Positions 24,501 to 35,716 of a stretch of 64,000 nucleotides of DNA are shown piece after piece. Position 1 is the first letter of the stretch. Every line of letters starts with the position of its first letter. A model generated the notes under the pieces. That model made no database searches. It was not told where the DNA came from and worked only from the letters and a program-made list of their open reading frames with translations. The position numbers and the translations under genes were made by a program. Origin of the DNA: Chlorella sorokiniana (lineage: Eukaryota; Chlorophyta; Trebouxiophyceae; Chlorellales; Chlorellaceae); assembly GCA_025917655.1 (NCBI GenBank), contig CP084619.1, positions 2,399,001-2,463,000 on the forward strand, written 5' to 3'.

Positions 24501-26896
24501 GCAGCAGACGACAACGAGATCGATCTAGGGGGGAGGAGGAGGAGGAGGAGGGTGGCGGCGCCGCGGCCGCCGCAGGAGCAGCGGGCGAGCCTGCGCTAGA
24601 CCCTGAGCTGGAGGCTCTGGCGCGAGGCCCTGGCCTGGGCGACGCCGGCAAGGCGGCCAAGGCCGCGGAGAAGGAGGCGGAGGCGGAGGCCGGGCGTGTG
24701 CAGGCGGCGGCGGCTGCGCGGCAGAAGGAGGCGGCGCGCGGCGAGCCCCGCTCCTGGGACGACATGTCGGACGGCGAGCAGGAGGGTGAGCTGGAGCGGG
24801 GGGGGGGGGGGGGAGCAGCCGCTCCTAGGCTCGCACTGCTGCAGGCTGCCGTTTCGGCTGGCTGGCAACCTGGCTTGCCCTGCCTTCTGCAAGCGCACAC
24901 GCGCTTGGCCCCCATGCCTCCTCGGCTCCCTGCTGCTGCAGGCCACATGGGCCTGCCTGGCAGCTTCTCCCGGTGCCGCTGGTCCCCACCGCGTACGCCG
25001 GGCAGGATGTGCTGCCTGAGGAGGAGGATCTGCGCCTGTTGGAGCTGACGCGCGCGCAGGTGGGCGGGCCTTGTGGTGTCTGGTGGGCCCCAACCGTGTA
25101 AGGTGGAGGAGCTCAGAAGGCGGCGGGGCAGTTGCACTGAGCCAGGTCTGTCTCTCCACAGGCCTGTGGTCTGCTTGGAGTCGCATGCTCTGTATTAGTG
25201 CTGCATCTTTGGTCGAATCCACCCTGCAGGTCAAGTACAGCTCGGTGCAGCGTTATCGCGCGGCCTCTGCGGCGCAGGCGGCGGCGCGGCCAGCCCAGGC
25301 GGAGGCCGACCGCATCTACCGCCGCATCATGCAGCGGCCGGGAGGTGCGCAGCGGCCAGCAATACAGCTTTGTTTGGTTCATGTGTGCTAGTATTTTCGT
25401 GTGCTGAGGCAGCCCATCTGCAAGATGTCGTCCGCTTGGCGTCCTTGTCCCATCCCTGACTCGACAGGTGCGTGCTGCCTGTCATTTTTGGTGCAGAGGC
25501 GGCGCGCATGCTGGGCGGCGGCGCACCCATGACGCGCAACCTGACGGCGCAGGCTCCGGTGCGACGCTGCCTGCGCAGCGCGGTGCCTGTGTGCCCCGCC
25601 GCCCCCGCCACGACCTCTCCGTTGGGTGCTCGCCGCTGCTCTGCTCCTCTTCTTCTGATCTACTGAGCTTCCAGCTCCTGTCCGTCCAGCCCAGCTCTCG
25701 TGCCGCTCACTTTGCATGTTCTCCTCCCCCCTGTGTCCAACCTGATCCGGGCAGGACGACGAGGCGGAGGCCGCCTTCCGAGCCACCGCCGACAAGCTGA
25801 TGGGCGACCTGGGCACCTCTGGGGACGCGCCCTTTGGCGGCGAGGTCGCGCTGGACGCGGACTCGCAGGTGGGGGCTGGGGGGTTGAGTGGGGAGGCAAG
25901 GAGGCAAAACCAGCCAGCAACGCGGACAGGTTGGGGGAGCAGACGGAATGAGAGCTAGGCGGGCTGCTGACACGCGGCATTGTACCAGAGGTGACTGACG
26001 ATGGACCTGTCTTGAGAGCAGGTGTACTGGTGGCACGAGAAGTACCGCCCGCGCCGCCCCAAGTACTTCAACCGCGTGCACACCGGCTACGAGTGGAACA
26101 AGTACAACCAGACGCACTACGACGGAGACAACCCGCCGCCCAAGACGGTCCAGGTGAGCGGCTGGGCTGAACCAGGAGCTGCGCTGGCTGGAGCGGGCTG
26201 ATGCTGCAAACATTGTGGTGATGCAAGGGAGCTCTCTGGACTGCTGTGAGGGCGCAGCATGCCTTCTGCACCCAAAGCCTGTACTCTGCAGCTCTTGTCG
26301 CCCGTGCCCTCCCGACAACACCCACACGCAGCCTGTGTACACACACACTTCTGTTTGTCCCCGCCCAGGGCTATAAATTCAACATCTTCTACCCTGAGCT
26401 GCTGGACAAGAGCAAGGCGCCCACGTACAAGGTGGAGAAGGACCCTTCCGCCGTTGACGGTGAGCCAGCGTTTGGGGCCCACAGGGTTCATACTGATGTG
26501 GGCGAGGTCCGCCCGGCCTGGCCAGCACCAGCTGCATCAATGCGTGCACCTCGATCGCACCCCCCACCCGCCGCCGCCCCTGCAGGCTCCACCTGCATCC
26601 TGCGCTTCAGCGCGGGCCCGCCCTACGAGGACCTGGCCTTCCGCATCATCAACAAGGAGTGGTGAGGCCGCGGGCCCCGGCTGAATCGCGGGCGCTGCGG
26701 GCACTCCAAGCTGCTTGCTTGCCACTGCCTCTTACGGCGTTGCCCTGCCCAGGACAAGGAAGTTCAGTGCATCTTGGCTTCATCCCCGACCCCCTTTTGC
26801 AGGGAGTACAACCACAAGCGCGGATTCAAGTGCGTGTTCGAGCGGGGCATCCTGCACCTGTACTTCAACTTCCGGCGCGAGCGGTACCGCCGGTGA
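21544..26896 (+). CDS. CACTIN: Cactin, spliceosome-associated protein
   Basis: The ATG at 21544 starts a Lys/Arg/Ser-rich tail (MAKSRDKDKKRKKDRKEKK). The mid region has the Cactin blocks LTERF followed by KIEKELASGRDVREM, coiled-coil helices (EEIEKVKKRREQREAERAAM) and HDVLHRDFWAAALAVASAEL. The highly conserved C-terminal domain is spread over five exons: YRPRRPKYFNRVHTGYEWNK, GYKFNIFYPELLDKSKAPTY, PPYEDLAFRIINKEW and RGFKCVFERGILHLYFNFRR. Cactin acts in pre-mRNA splicing fidelity and is essential in plants. Frame breaks occur at the G6 run 21937-21942, near 24457-24462 and at the G6 run 24528-24533; each is repaired by one base. About sixteen exons. Identification is firm. Confidence 0.93.
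23695..23782 (+). repeat. GT-rich and G-rich simple sequence
   Basis: An intron of the Cactin gene contains a run of gt repeats followed by G-rich low complexity. No coding function. Confidence 0.6.
24798..24813 (+). repeat. Poly-G tract (16 G)
   Basis: Sixteen consecutive G in an intron of the Cactin gene, just after a gtgagc donor. Its length is likely unreliable. Confidence 0.85.
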
Positions 26897-27511
26897 CGGC
26901 GCTGCGTTTGGCACCGTGACGGCCTGTTGGAGCGCAGCCCTACCCTGCCTGCCTGCCCAACAAACCTCATTTGATTGTCTGCGCTGCTTGCAAGCCAGTG
27001 CATTGCAACATACGAGTCCCAGAACAGAGGGCATTGCCGGCTAGCGTTGGGCCCACTCGTGCAGCGGGTGGGCAGCCAGGCCCAGGATGTGGTGCAGCAG
27101 GGGCTGCGGCAGCATTGCCAGCCCTGCCGCACTGCGCCGATAGCACGGGATACGTCGCTGGCGCCGCTGGGCAGCGCCACACAGTGGCACCAATGGTGGC
27201 AGCTTGCTGCCATGGGCTGCTGCCAGCAGCAGCGTGCGGGCGGCTGCCTGGAAGGCTGGAGGAAAGCGGTGGTGCTGCTGCTGCGTCCATGGCTCCGCGT
27301 TAGCGGCCATCCAAAGCATCCTGCATGGGCAGCATGTGTGCACGATCACTAACCTGCAACAATGACTACTGTGCACCAGGCCAGCACCTCACCTATGCGT
27401 GCCATTGATGTCAATGCCTGGATACTGACGAGCAGGCACGAATGGTGCAATCTTGGTTTCTTGGCGGCCACCCATTGTATATTGGACAATTATAACCTGC
27501 AGTTGCATCAT
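26897..27511. other. Convergent intergenic region
   Basis: Lies between the 3' ends of Cactin (+) and the ankyrin-like gene (-). No exon is supported on either strand; both 3' UTRs are expected here. Confidence 0.5.
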
Positions 27512-28985
27512 TTACAGCACACTGTAACAGTTGCGGTCGACCCACCCAGCAGCTCCCAGGCCTACCACTCCCTGCTGCAGAGCACTCCGCACCTGGCTGT
27601 ACACTGCCGGCCGGAATCCGGCAGCAGTCAGCAGGCTGAGGGCTTTGAGTGCGTGCGCATCCATCTCATGCTTGGCCTGCAAGGAGAGGAAGAGGGCAAC
27701 ATCGGCCACCAATTGCCACAAACTTGACTTGCCATCCAGGCTGTCACTCGGCCCGGCCCACGCCAAACGCTTACATTGTGCATCACGCGCCAAATTGGGC
27801 AGGGTTGGATGGGTATGCCTGTCTCTCCTATCGAACTTTTCTGTAACCACATGGGACGATCCACATACTCCTCATAGATCACCAAAGGAATCCCTTGAAC
27901 AGGCCGAGGCTGGCCAGCCGCCAACAACACGCGCAGCGCCTCCACGCTGCAGGTAGCATCTTCAGCGTCACTTCCAAGCCGGCTTCCACCAGGAGCTGCA
28001 ATGCGTCGGCACGCCCGCGCAGGATGGCCATGCGAGCTGTTGCTGCACTTTTCAGGCTGCGCAACAGCTCCACCCTGAGAGCCTTGGTGGCTGGGCAGCG
28101 GCTGCAGTCCAGAACAAAGCCTGAAATCTGACGAAGCGTGGACGGGTCTGCATCAGTAGCTGCCAATGCTGCCAGTGCTTCTGCTGCCTCAACCAGATCA
28201 TAGCCGCGTAGCGATTTTGCACACCTCAGCATGAGCGGCGTGTCGGCCTCCAAAAAGGCTGCCTTCAGCACTTTGCTGGCTATGCACCTGCTGAACCACC
28301 CCTGCGTCTGCCGCAGGTGCGATGCTATCCACCGCAACAGGCGCTGACTGCCATCCGCGCTGCATCCGCGCCGCCGCCAGCATGCATGCACTGCAGCAGC
28401 GACGCATTTCTCCACAGTAGCCGCGCCATGCTTCAGCAGGATGTCAAGCAAAGCGGTGCCGGAGGCTGCTGCAGCTGGCAGCCGGTCTGGTGCAGCCTCG
28501 CCGTAGGATTTCAGGGCGACCTTTGCAAGGCGGTCCTTGCTCTGGTCGTTGAGCTCTGCGCAGGCGCCCGCATCCAGCAGCGCTGCCACCACAGCAGGAT
28601 CACCACGCGCCACAGCCAGCTCCGGAGCGGTCCGATGGATGGCCATGGTTGTAAGAAGGTTGCGCTGAGATGCATTCAGCTGCTTCAACTCCAAACTATC
28701 GCGGACTTCGACATGCAGCAGCTTGCAGTCCAGGGCAGCCAAAGAAATGTTGGCACCGGCTCTCTGCAAAACCTGGAGCGCCGCCACAGCGGCAGGCCCG
28801 CATACTGCCGCATGGTACACAGGCAGATGCCAATTCCACTGTTGAAAGGTCGCCGATGTCTGTTCCCGCAGGGCAGCAGCGATTCCATGCAAGTCACTTT
28901 CAAAAAGGGCAATCAAGAACTTTGTTCTCTCAGCTGCCGTGGCCTGCAGGCTTGTGGTGGACCTCAGTGACCTCCGCGATGCCAT
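27512..28985 (-). CDS. Ankyrin-like repeat protein
   Basis: One very long first exon from the ATG at 28985 reads as a helical, Ala/Leu-rich protein with repeats of ankyrin character: AAVAALQVLQRAGANISLAA, ELAVARGDPAVVAALLDAGA, and GTALLDILLKHGAATVEKCV. The final part reads VEALRVLLAAGQPRPVQGIP and, after an intron, a last exon starting at AKHEMDAHALKALSLLTAAG. The change of frame at about 27948-27953 needs one added base and is probably a sequence error. Many such solo ankyrin proteins occur in green algae; partner and role are unknown. The start is 129 bp from the divergent UBC9 start. Confidence 0.65.
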
Positions 28986-29114
28986 TGTGAATATGGTCGG
29001 AGGCTCGCCAGCCGGCTGGTTTGCTTTAGTGTGGGCTTCGCGCAGTACACTTCAATTGCACTCCCCTCGAGATTGACATCGAGCAGCTCGAACGCTGCTC
29101 GACGTCAATCGAGG
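28986..29114. promoter_or_regulatory. Divergent promoter, ankyrin gene / UBC9
   Basis: Only 129 bp separate the two divergent start codons, so the promoters must be shared or partly inside the 5' leaders. It contains an inverted repeat next to the UBC9 start, listed separately. Confidence 0.6.
29066..29113 (+). repeat. Inverted repeat (hairpin) just before UBC9 ATG
   Basis: The left arm, 29066-29086, is ctcgagattgacatcgagca plus a final g. The right arm, 29095-29113, is ctgctcgacgtcaatcgag. They pair over about 19 bases with one two-base bulge and one mismatch around an 8-base loop. The right arm ends one base before the start codon at 29115. It could be a DNA palindrome for a regulator or an RNA hairpin in the leader. 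Confidence 0.7.
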
Positions 29115-30198
29115 ATGTCGGGAGGCATAGCCGCCTCTCGTCTCAGCGAGGAACGCAAAGCTTGGCGAAAGGCGAGTGCAGCAGGTTTCGCTATCATGCG
29201 GCGCTCGCAGAATAGCAGGAGAACATTACCAGTTCCTTTCAGAGCGTTGAAGTTCAGCATCTCCACCTGACCGCCGGCGCTCCAACATGCGGCCTCAGGC
29301 CGCCGCCGCCCACGTCTTTTCCGTTAGAACCCTTGCAGGACCACCCTTTTGGCTTTGTAGCAAAGCCCGCCATTGCAGCGGACGGCAGCACCAACCTATA
29401 TAAGTGGCACTGCCTGTTGCCCGGCAAGGCGAGGGCGGCCTCTTCCCGCTCACTCTGGACTTTTCGTCAGGTACACATTTGCGCCGCAGTGATGACAGCA
29501 CTGAATGCGTTGCTCGGCAGCGACGCTGCACGCCTGGCAATTTGGGTCAAGACTCTTCTATTTGGGCACCTTGCACCCTGCAGACTATCCTGCAAAGCCG
29601 CCACAGGCGAAGTTCCCAGCGGGTTTCACGCATCCAAACGTGTTTGAGAACGGACAGGGTGGGCCTGTACGGCAGCGATGCTTCCTGTGCGGACGTGATG
29701 GCAGGGTCGAAGGCGCTATCCCCAGCCCGCCAGCCCCCAAATCTTACCGCAGCTGCTCTCTTTCTTGTGCGCGATTGCTTGCAGTCTGTCTGTCCATCTT
29801 GAACCCAGACAAGGGCTGGCGGGCCTCCATCACCGTCAGGCAGATCCTGGTGGGCGTGCAGGTGAGAGGCTGCAATCTTGGCAACCGGCTATCAGTCTTG
29901 GAGCGCTGCCCTTGCTGGCTCTCGCCTGCCTCAGCGTCCTGGTCCCGCCTTGCCTTGCAGGAACTGCTGGATGAGCCCAACATTGAAGACCCAGCCAGCC
30001 GGTGCTATCAAACCTACAAACAGAACCGCAAGCAGTACAATGAGTGAGTGGGTGGGGACAGGGGGACCGCATTGGATGCTTTGCAGCCAAGGAAGCACGC
30101 GGTGAACGCTGTGCGCCCCTGCCCCCGTCTGTCTGTGTGCGCCCTGCAGGCTGGTGCGCCAGCAGACGCAGCGCTACGCAGCTGACAAGCAGATGTGA
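29115..30198 (+). CDS. UBC9/SCE1: SUMO-conjugating enzyme UBC9
   Basis: Spliced exons give MSGGIAASRLSEERKAWRK, DHPFGFVAKPAIAADGSTNL (with YKWHCLLPGK following), GGLFPLTLDFS, DYPAKPPQAKFPAGFTHPNV, then VCLSILNPDKGWRASITVRQ and ELLDEPNIEDPASRCYQTYK. The catalytic Cys is in VCLSIL after HPNV. The protein takes SUMO from the E1 as a thioester and passes it to lysines of substrates. Its length is close to the usual 158 residues. At 29428-29429 the frame needs one added G to join PGK to EGGLFPL, and the usual TxW just before EGG is absent. The last exon (LVRQQTQRYAADKQM) ends at 30198. Identification is firm. Confidence 0.93.
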
Positions 30199-30533
30199 AG
30201 CTTACGTATAGAGGCGTGACTTCCGCTTACTGAGACACCCCGCCTCCAGCAGATCGCTGTATCTTTCGCGTTTTATGGGTTTGATACAACGCCAAACTTG
30301 TCCTGCTCTACTGATGCTCTTCTCTGATACTTCTATCAATACACGCGGTTTGCCTGACGGCGCTTGCTTACACAGCATGGCTAATGTGCCTGCAGCTTGC
30401 GCTTGCTAAAAATAACCAACATGCATACTGCAATGGATCGGGTTAGTGCAAAATTAGCCGCTCATGGCATGCAATGGCTGTATGTGTATCAGACGTCAGA
30501 CAAGCGCTCAGGTCGGCACTGCGGCAGGCAGTT
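30199..30533. other. Convergent intergenic region
   Basis: 335 bp between the ends of UBC9 (+) and the fasciclin gene (-); no exon seen. It should be mostly 3' UTR. Confidence 0.5.
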
Positions 30534-33500
30534 TCAGGCCAGCGTCTCTGCGATGGTCAGGTTGGTGACGGCCTGCAGGCTGAACTGCTCCTGCCAGGCA
30601 TCCACCGACAGCTGGCCAGCACCCAGCTGGGCGGCCTTGGGAGCAACTTCGGACTGCAGCAGGGGAGCAGCAGGTTGGGCAACAAGCCAAGGCCCAGGCA
30701 CTTGAAGGTTCTGCAGCATGACGCAAGCTGCAACAGGGCCAGCAATCAGCGGTGTGCATGCCAAGCAGCAGCAGGGCCCACCTGACAGATCTTGGCCAGC
30801 CGCGCCAGCACCTGCACCATCTTGTCGGCCTCCTGCAGTCCGCTGTCCTGCGCTGTCACTACCGCCTGCACATCGACGGCCAACAGGCTCCCAGTTTGAA
30901 GCCAGTCGTATGCCAGCCTAGGCCTGCACAGCATTCCACACCGCACCCCTTCACCCCTGCTCCCCCCCAACCCACCCACACACACCCACCCACACACACA
31001 CCTGCTCTAGCAAGCTGTTCACGAGCACCACAGTCTCTGAAACGGCCGCAATCACCGCAGTTGCGTTGGTGCTGGCTGGCGCCATACCGTCGGTCACCGC
31101 TGCCGCCAGCGCATCTTGCGCACCAGCATACAGCTGTTGCACTGCGGCAGCGTCGGCCAGCTCAAACCCGCTGCCTGCACGCACGCAGGTTCAGGTGAAC
31201 CCAGCTGTCGCGGGAGGAGATGAAAGCAAGACTGTTGCAAGGCAGCCAGCGGGGCTGTCGCAGCCAAACAGGAGCCTCGCAGACCCGCAGTGCAGCCCAA
31301 ACGCCAAGCTCACTGCAGCTCACACACCTGCCAGCAGGTCCCTGGCCAGCTGGTCGAACACGGCGGCAGCGGCGGCGGCCCCGTGGCGGTGGGGCCGCCC
31401 ACCAACGCCGCGAGCAGGGCGCCGCCCACGGCGCCGGTGCACACCAGCTCCTGGTTTTTGGAGAGCAGGTCGTAGCGGCTGGGTCGCCCTCCAGGGCGTA
31501 GGCCAGGGCATCGCCGTAAGAAGTGGAGACGTTGCCCGGGAGCCGTCCTCAGAGGCGACGCCAAACTCGAGGCCCTGCAGCAGCACGCGGCGCCTGTGGG
31601 GCGTGACAGCTTCCGCGCGGCTGCCGAGCTGCCGCAGCAGCTTGCGGCCGGCGACGGCCGCAGGGGCGGGGCGGCGTTGAACTGTGAGTTGGCCGCGGCG
31701 ATGACGGTGGTCAGCGGCGACAGCGCGGCCAGCGTCACACCTGCATGTCACACGCCAAACCAACGCCAGCCATCAGCACACGCAGCATCATCACCAAGCA
31801 GTACGCATCAGGCATAGGCAGTCATGCACGTGCCCTTGTGCTCTGCGCCCAGCAGTGTCGCACCCTCTGGCAGGGGCGATGCGGGCGCCTGCATCACAAA
31901 CGGCGGCGGCAGCTGGGTGAGCGAGTCGGCGCAGCCCTCCGGCTGGCCGCTGGGCGGCAGCGTCACCACCCCTCCGGTGCAGTCGCCAGCGCAGGCAAAG
32001 CTGAAGCGCCCGCTCTCGTCGGTGGTGGCCGTCTGCAGCGAGGAACAGGGAGCGGCGCAGTTGGCAGGCAGCGCATCTGGCCAATGCGGGGAAGCTGCGG
32101 GGTGTGCTGCCGCACATGTCGCACACGGCTCCGCTGCCTGGACATCTCCGCACAGGCAGCCTACAGCACCTGTGCAGCGCCGCCCGCAGAGCTCAGCTGC
32201 ACGGCGCAGCCTCGCAGGTACCCGGTGGCCAGCGCCACGCCCTCCAGCTGCCCCCCGCCGCCGCCTCCTCCGCAGGCGGCGCGGATGCCGGCGTTGCCGC
32301 GGGCGAGGCCGCCACCGCCGCCGGCGAGGGCGCTGGAGTGGGAGCCGCCAGCGGCGAGCCTGGCAGTCCAGACGCGTCTGCGGGGTCGAGGCCGCCAGTG
32401 ACTGCCGGGATGGCGTCCAGTGAGCCCGCGGGGATCAGCACCTTGTCAATCACGTACACCTGGCTGCCGCACACCGCCAGGTTGGTGCCCAGGGTGGCGA
32501 CGTTGCCCGGGTAGTTCCCTGCCACCGTGGCCTGCGGCGGTTGGTGGCGGGGTGCAGCCGGCACAAGTCAAGCGCGCCGCCGTGGCCAGGACGCAGGCAG
32601 GCAGGCAGGCAGGCAGGCAGGCGGGGGTGCAAAATGAGAACGCAGAGTGGGAGGGGCCGCTATGGCACGGCAGCCCGCAGCATGGTGGAGGCTTGTGGCG
32701 GCGGTGACCGCACTCACGTTGGGCCCGTTGGCGTTCAGAGTCAGGCTGTAGCCGCCGTTGTCGGTTTTCAGCGCCAGCGCCGTCGGCAGCTTGCCGTCTG
32801 CGAGGGGCAGGATGCGGGCTCGCTGTACGTCGGTGCAGGCCAGCGTCACTGCCACAGGCGCTGCTAGGGGGCAGCAGCAGCAGCCCTTCTTGTTCTTGAG
32901 CAGGGACTGCTGCGTGCGGGCGGGCTGCGGCGGCCTCACCCAGGCGTAGCTGGTCGGGGGTGCGGGCGCCAGGCACCACGTGGAACAGCAGCACCGCGTT
33001 CAGCTTGTCACCCAGCGCCAGGGCGTCGGTCACGCTCAGGTCTGGGTGGTGGTGGGGGGGCACATCCCGGGGTCAAAGGCCAGAAAGCATTCTGGCTTCA
33101 CTCGTTGCCTCCGGGCATCGGCCGACCCTCCCAAGCTGATGCTCTGGCCAACAGGGCGGGGCCCGCTGGGGGCCCGATCCCACTTCGCGCCTTCAGCCCC
33201 CGCCCATCCTGTCCCCCTCCCCCAAAACCCCCACCCCCGCTCACTGAAGGTGCTGAGCAGGTCGAAGAAGGCGGCGTCAGTGGGGGCAAAGAGGGTGAAG
33301 TTGCCCGAGGGGTCGGGCAGCGCTGAAGCGTACTGTGGCTGGGACAGCACCGTGCGCAGCAAGCCCAAACCACTCGTCTGCCCTGCCACCTCAGCAAACG
33401 TCGTGTCGCAGGCGGGCTGCAACGGGGAAGGCAGCAGAATGTGTGTGTGTGTGTGTGTGGTGTGGTGGGTGGGCCGAGGGTGTGTGGGGGGGGGAGTTGG

Positions 33501-35242
33501 AGGTGGGGAAGGGAGGGGGGGGGGGGCGGGCAGGGGGCGAGCACTTACAGCTGGGCATGAGCCACAGCAGGGGAGGATCCCTCGAGAGCTTGGCGGCCAA
33601 GGCCATGGCGACATCGGCTATAAACCAGCACAAAGCGAGCTGCTGCTGCAAACGCACCGGCGCAGGAGGGGTGGGCGCAGCCGGGGATGCCGGCTCGGCA
33701 GGGCCTGCGGGCGCCGCCGGCTCGGCAGCTGGGGTTGGGCCGGGCGATGGGCTGGGTGAGGGGCTGGGGCTGGGTGAGGGGCTCGGGCTCGGCTGCGCGT
33801 TGTCGCCGATAGCAAAGTCCGGGATCTGAACGGCCAGCACGTCACTGCCGGGGCACGAAGGTGGGGGTGCGCGGGGATCACAACTCGTGCAGGCTTTCGT
33901 GGCGGCACGCCGTGCCCTCTGCGCGCGCGCCCCCGGGGCTCCCTTCCGCCAATTTGCCCCAAGCCGGTGCCACATAGTATGTCCTGGTTGCCAATGCTGT
34001 GCCCCGAGCCTTCACAGCCGACCTGTCAACTACCCGCCCCCTACACACACACACACGCACACACGGCCCCCTCGTACAGCACAGAGCGCGCAGGGAGCGG
34101 CAGCAGCAGCGGCAGCAGCGGCGGCGCTCACTCCAGGTCGTAGGCGGGCTTCAGCACCTCGTCCACCACGTACACCCACGAGTTGCACACCTGGGTGCCC
34201 GACACGCCGTCGCCCGTCACCCCCGCAATCGTGTCGTCCCAGGGGCCCTGCAGGTGGTCAGGGTTGGCGGTGAGCGGAGCGGGGCGTGCGGGCTGGAATG
34301 CCGGGTGCCGCGCAACCCTGGCCTGGGAGGCACGGCAGCGCATGAACAAGAACATGCCCCGCCAGAAGCGCTGGCCCCACCTGGAACAGGATCTGGCCGT
34401 CGTCAAACTTGGTCCAGTGCTTCAGGTTGGCGCTCTGCCCCGTCAGCAGGCCGTACAGCGTCGGCACCGAGCCTGTGGGGGGCAGACGCAGGGCATCCTG
34501 ATGTTGTTCAAGCTTGGAAGCACTGATGCAGCGCCGTCCGCCTTTGTTGCTTGCTGACACGCACGCCCTCTTCACACGTGTACCAGGTACTGTGACCTCT
34601 GCGCCGCTCGTTTCCTACACGCACCAGCCCGCCCGCACGCCTGGCACCCCCTTGCTTGGCGCGCCCTCGGGTGTCGCTGCTATGTTTTCGGGCGTCAGCG
34701 CGGTGGGCATGATGTGGAAGGTCATCACCGACAGCAGTTTGTCACCCAGGTCGCCCAGCTGGCCCAACAGGAAGCCGTTGCGCCACAGAAAGTTCCACCA
34801 CGCGCCGTTGCTGGGCACCAGCACCGTCACGCCCAGCTCGGGGCTGGGCAGACGGTCTGCATACCCAGCCAGCTGCAGGCCTTGACGGAACACCCAGGTG
34901 TCGCCCCCACCGATAGCGTCCAGGAAGGTTTGATTGCACTGTTGCACAGGGGGCGGCAGTTAAAGGCAGTAATGAAAGTAGCGACCGGCGGTGGAGGTCG
35001 GGAGGGGTGGCGGTTGCCGAGGCGGGGGCAACCAGGACGGAGCTGGGCGCGGAGACGCCCAGTGATCCGACTTGTGCATCATCGAATGGCTGGCAGTGAA
35101 CCCTCTCAAGGCCAAATGCTAGCCTCCTGGGCGTGGGACTCCCCGCGGCCCGCCCGGTACTCACCTGCGCGGCAACTTGGCCGGGTGCTGCCGCTACTAG
35201 CAAGACGAAAATGCCTGCCAAAGCATTATGGGATCGAACCAT
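30534..35242 (-). CDS. Secreted protein with two fasciclin (FAS1) domains
   Basis: The ATG at 35242 gives a signal peptide (ALAGIFVLLVAAAPGQVAAQ). FAS1 domain 1 follows (LGVTVLVPSNGAWWNFLWRN, LLSVMTFHIMPTALTPENI, WVYVVDEVLKPAYDLE), then a Ser-Pro repeat linker (33.8 kb) typical of glycosylated wall proteins. FAS1 domain 2 reads GNFTLFAPTDAAFFDLLSTF, LNAVLLFHVVPGARTPDQL and VYVIDKVLIPAGSLD. A Pro/Ala linker leads to a Cys-containing segment with TATTDESGRFSFACAGDC, like a carboxypeptidase-regulatory or CnaB-type beta-sandwich, and an Ala-rich helical end. FAS1 domains mediate cell adhesion at the surface. Frame breaks needing one base each occur at 31668-31671, 31535-31540, 31481-31483 and 31379-31382. 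The domain calls are firm; exon ends in the 3' half are approximate. Confidence 0.8.
32593..32621 (+). repeat. CAGG microsatellite
   Basis: Seven tandem copies of a 4-base unit (caggcaggcagg...) in an intron of the fasciclin gene. A 4-base unit makes the locus prone to length changes. Confidence 0.9.
33441..33526 (+). repeat. GT microsatellite and poly-G tract
   Basis: A gt repeat at 33441-33459 is followed by G-rich sequence with a run of twelve G at 33515-33526, all inside an intron of the fasciclin gene. Confidence 0.85.
34042..34064 (+). repeat. AC microsatellite
   Basis: An ac repeat of about 23 bases with one g interruption lies in an intron of the fasciclin gene between the two FAS1-coding parts. 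Confidence 0.85.
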
Positions 35243-35716
35243 ACCGCCCCGCGTCAGGATTGGCACGACACTCAAAGTCCCCCGGCCCCAAGCGGGCGCT
35301 CTTCAACCTTTTGAGGGCCCTCGAAGGCAACCGCTTCAATCAGGATAGCATTCGGCTGCCAGCAACGGGCAGACATGCATCCTTGTCCTGCACGCGTATG
35401 CTGAGCCATATGCTGAGCGTGAGGCGATCAATTACTGCAATTTAGGGGAGCCGGCATTGATGCCCTCAACTTGTTGAGATGCTTCTGATCAATGTAAAAC
35501 TGACAAGCCCGACGGATCATATTGTCGGCCCGCTAACAGCAGGCACTGGCCGCTGATTTTGACGGTCCTCAAAGAGACACAGACCCTCAAGGCGGTCATC
35601 AGCAGGAACAACAAGCCGGATGAACAGTTAAAGAAATGAAACAATCAAATGACCAAGCCTTGGAGTAGAGTTGCAGCGGGGTCGGCTCAGCGCAGGCAGC
35701 GAGGCAGGCAGCGCCC
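35243..35716. other. Intergenic spacer between two minus-strand genes
   Basis: No coding exon recognised. It should include the promoter of the fasciclin gene and the 3' UTR of RanGAP. Confidence 0.5.

Noticed and set aside
24798-24813. A G16 tract as a possible functional G-quadruplex switch
   Set aside because: It lies in an intron, similar tracts occur in several other introns here, and its length is unreliable, so no specific role can be argued.
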